Shown piece after piece: positions 61,986 to 64,000 of a stretch of 64,000 nucleotides of DNA. Source of the stretch: Aulostomus chinensis. Lineage: Eukaryota; Chordata; Actinopteri; Syngnathiformes; Aulostomidae. Where the stretch lies: NCBI GenBank assembly GCA_037954235.1, contig JBBMOA010000006.1, positions 25,863,541 through 25,927,540 of the forward strand, written 5' to 3'. Both the position numbers and the translations under genes were made by a program. Position 1 is the first letter of the stretch; each line of letters starts with the position of its first letter. Below the pieces are notes generated by a model that saw only the letters and a list, made by a program, of their open reading frames with translations, searched no databases and was not told the DNA's origin.

Positions 61986-64000
61986 GAGGCATTGAAGCCT
62001 CCGTTAGGCGTTAGAGCTGAAACATCATCCTCTATTGATCTGTGCTGTCCTCCCATTGTTTCACAGGTGTAGAGAACTTTATGCTCAGTTTGGAAATATT
62101 TTCCTACATTAATATGTCGGCTAAGTCTCCAGCTTCCCTTGACCCTGAACAGGTTCAGCAGTATAAATAGATGGAATATGTTGGCTCTACCACCCCAGTG
62201 TTTTCATGTTGTTTCCATTTTTACTCTTTTTTGCAGTTTTTTTTTAACTTAAACGTGCTAGAAAGGGATATTTTTGGGACATTGTCATCAAGTCATCAGG
62301 AAATATTACTTTGGACTTTATGAAATGAAATGAATCTGGCATATTTCCAATGATAGCATCTATTAATGTGCAGGATTTAGTGGATGCTGATAAAAGTTTA
62401 TTAGAACGGGCTCTTGGTCTTGATGGAGGTCTGAACACTAAAGATCTATGTGTCCCAGTTACAGCAGTTTAACTGGCTGGCCCAAGCCTACATGCACATT
62501 TATTTTTATAACTTGAAGGTTGGAGCGTCTTAATTAGTCTGCTGTATGAACATATTTATCCTGATGCTGCTTTGGTCTGACCATCCTTCCTGCTTGGTGA
62601 ACCTCATAAAAAGCCTGCTGCTCCACCACGTCTGTGCCTGCCATGTTTGCACAGTGGATGAGTGGATCCTTGGCCCTCTCCTTGGGGTTGTTTAGCTTTC
62701 AGACCCCTGACAGAGGAAGGGATACTCCCGTGGGGCAACATGAAACACTACAGGTTGAATGAAATTCTCTCCGTACACTCCAAAGCTCTCTTCATCCCCA
62801 CAGGCTCTGGGGGGAAAAAAGGCAGCAGAAAAAAAATGTTTAAAACAGGATGTTTAATCCAAGAAAAAGTATGGTGGTTGGAGTTCTTCTTCCCCTTTTT
62901 TTTTTTACACGAGAGAGAAAACACTTTAAAAGAGGCCCAGCATGACAGTCCAGCATAATGAGCCATCACTGGCTGATATTAGGGAGTTTATTCATAGAGG
63001 AGCTCTAGAAGATGGCTTAGTGCAGGATGTTATCTTAATGCCACAACATGATAAATGATGCAGGGAGCAAAGTGTTAGGAAATAGTTAGGAAATATTCAC
63101 TTACATATTTTCTGGGACAAGAAAAAAACAGCAACATATTTTGCAGAAAATATAATCGAAGCAAAATCCTTATGCTCCTATTGTTTGCTGCATGGCAGGA
63201 AAAGACTAATATGGGCTTAGAAAGTGCAGGTAAACATGGTATTTAATAAAGCTGACATGATGGCAGGGAACCTTCTGTTCATATTTTATAATTATTCCCA
63301 TACGTGTGATATAATATTGTATTGTAGTTAAGTAATAGAACATCACTCACACACGCTGTCATCTAATGATAACGTATGAGAGTGAATCCTCCTTAAATAG
63401 TCCGCAGGGTGTGTGTGTGTGTGTGTGTGTGTGTCTGTGTGTCTGTGTGTGTGTGTAAATGATGTCAGGACCTGAGAAAGGGGCTCAGTAAAGCTCAGAA
63501 AATGATGCTGGTAGGGTCGGCTCCATCGACTGGGGTCATCACTGCTTGGGTAGCTTGATAGGTAATTCATACACCCTGTCTGTGTGGTGTTTGAAGGGTG
63601 TGTATGTTTTTTTGGGGGGAGGGGGTCAGCAGGCACTTCTTTTGTTAAACCTGGTGCACAGGCAAACTGTTGTATCAGCAAAGAAGGATGCAGTGTAGCG
63701 TTCAGTATTTAGCTCCATCCAGACATTCCTCCCTCTTATTAGCGACCTGTGTCCTCCAGGTGTTGAACCACGCAGCTGTACATGTAGAGCAGCAGGTCCG
63801 GACAATGTGCTTATTTGAATTTGCAGGTTTCCCTGATGTTCATTTGCGGAATGTTGTTGCGGAGCTGCACCTTGCTCAGGGTAATCATTAGCATGAGAGG
63901 AGGATTTAGTATTCTGCTCAGCTGAGGCGCTGACATAGACGGGTCCCTGGCTTCTGTTTCTATTAGTATCCTGGCCTGTGGCGCCACAGCCAACACTTCA
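61986..64000. other. non-coding, no gene seen
   Basis: Unique A/T-rich sequence with one GT array. No exon recognised before the window ends. Confidence 0.5.
63409..63457. repeat. (GT)n with TCTG interruptions
   Basis: A GT array interrupted twice by TCTG. Confidence 0.95.

Overview
The window looks like teleost fish nuclear DNA. It has no dense gene packing and no bacterial gene signals. It carries more than 25 di-, tri- and tetranucleotide arrays, mostly (CA)n/(TG)n with a few (CT)n. A tRNA-derived SINE of the fish type is present, along with a short inverted-repeat DNA transposon and other decayed repeats. Almost all long open frames are short, or arise from reading microsatellites (Cys-Val, His-Thr, Leu-Ser and Arg-Glu runs). 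No complete protein-coding gene is visible, and I could not name any gene.

Layout. 1-22.7 kb: non-coding flank with microsatellites, a 19-base G run, three short homeodomain-type motifs at 14.86-14.96 kb, a (TG)n / old retroelement / (CT)n cluster at 18.6-19.0 kb and scattered repeat relics. 22.72-23.67 kb: the best gene evidence in the window, a CpG-containing stretch that looks like the 5' exon of a plus-strand gene. It ends in a consensus splice donor after a nine-codon coding start at 23645, and the leader just before it holds small upstream ORFs whose stops and starts overlap. 23.67-64 kb: if that call is right, this is largely one very long first intron with no convincing next exon. It contains a possible nested minus-strand two-exon coding segment (26.5-26.9 kb) with an open plus-strand frame head-to-head to it. 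It also holds a 338-bp MITE (42.6 kb), a tRNA-SINE (48.3 kb), two diverged copies of one interspersed repeat (34.1-34.7 and 59.6-60.0 kb), a 40-bp minisatellite with an internal inverted repeat (51.96-52.42 kb), and a CpG-rich 40-bp exon-like segment beside a perfect CRE (51.1 kb).

Nothing here amounts to a demonstrated new biological system. The observations most worth checking are the overlapping upstream-ORF ladder at 23.56-23.67 kb, the hairpin minisatellite and its host element, the 26.5-27.1 kb coding candidates, and the CRE/CpG exon-like island at 51.1 kb. All exon and conserved-element calls rest on reading the sequence alone and need transcript or comparative data.
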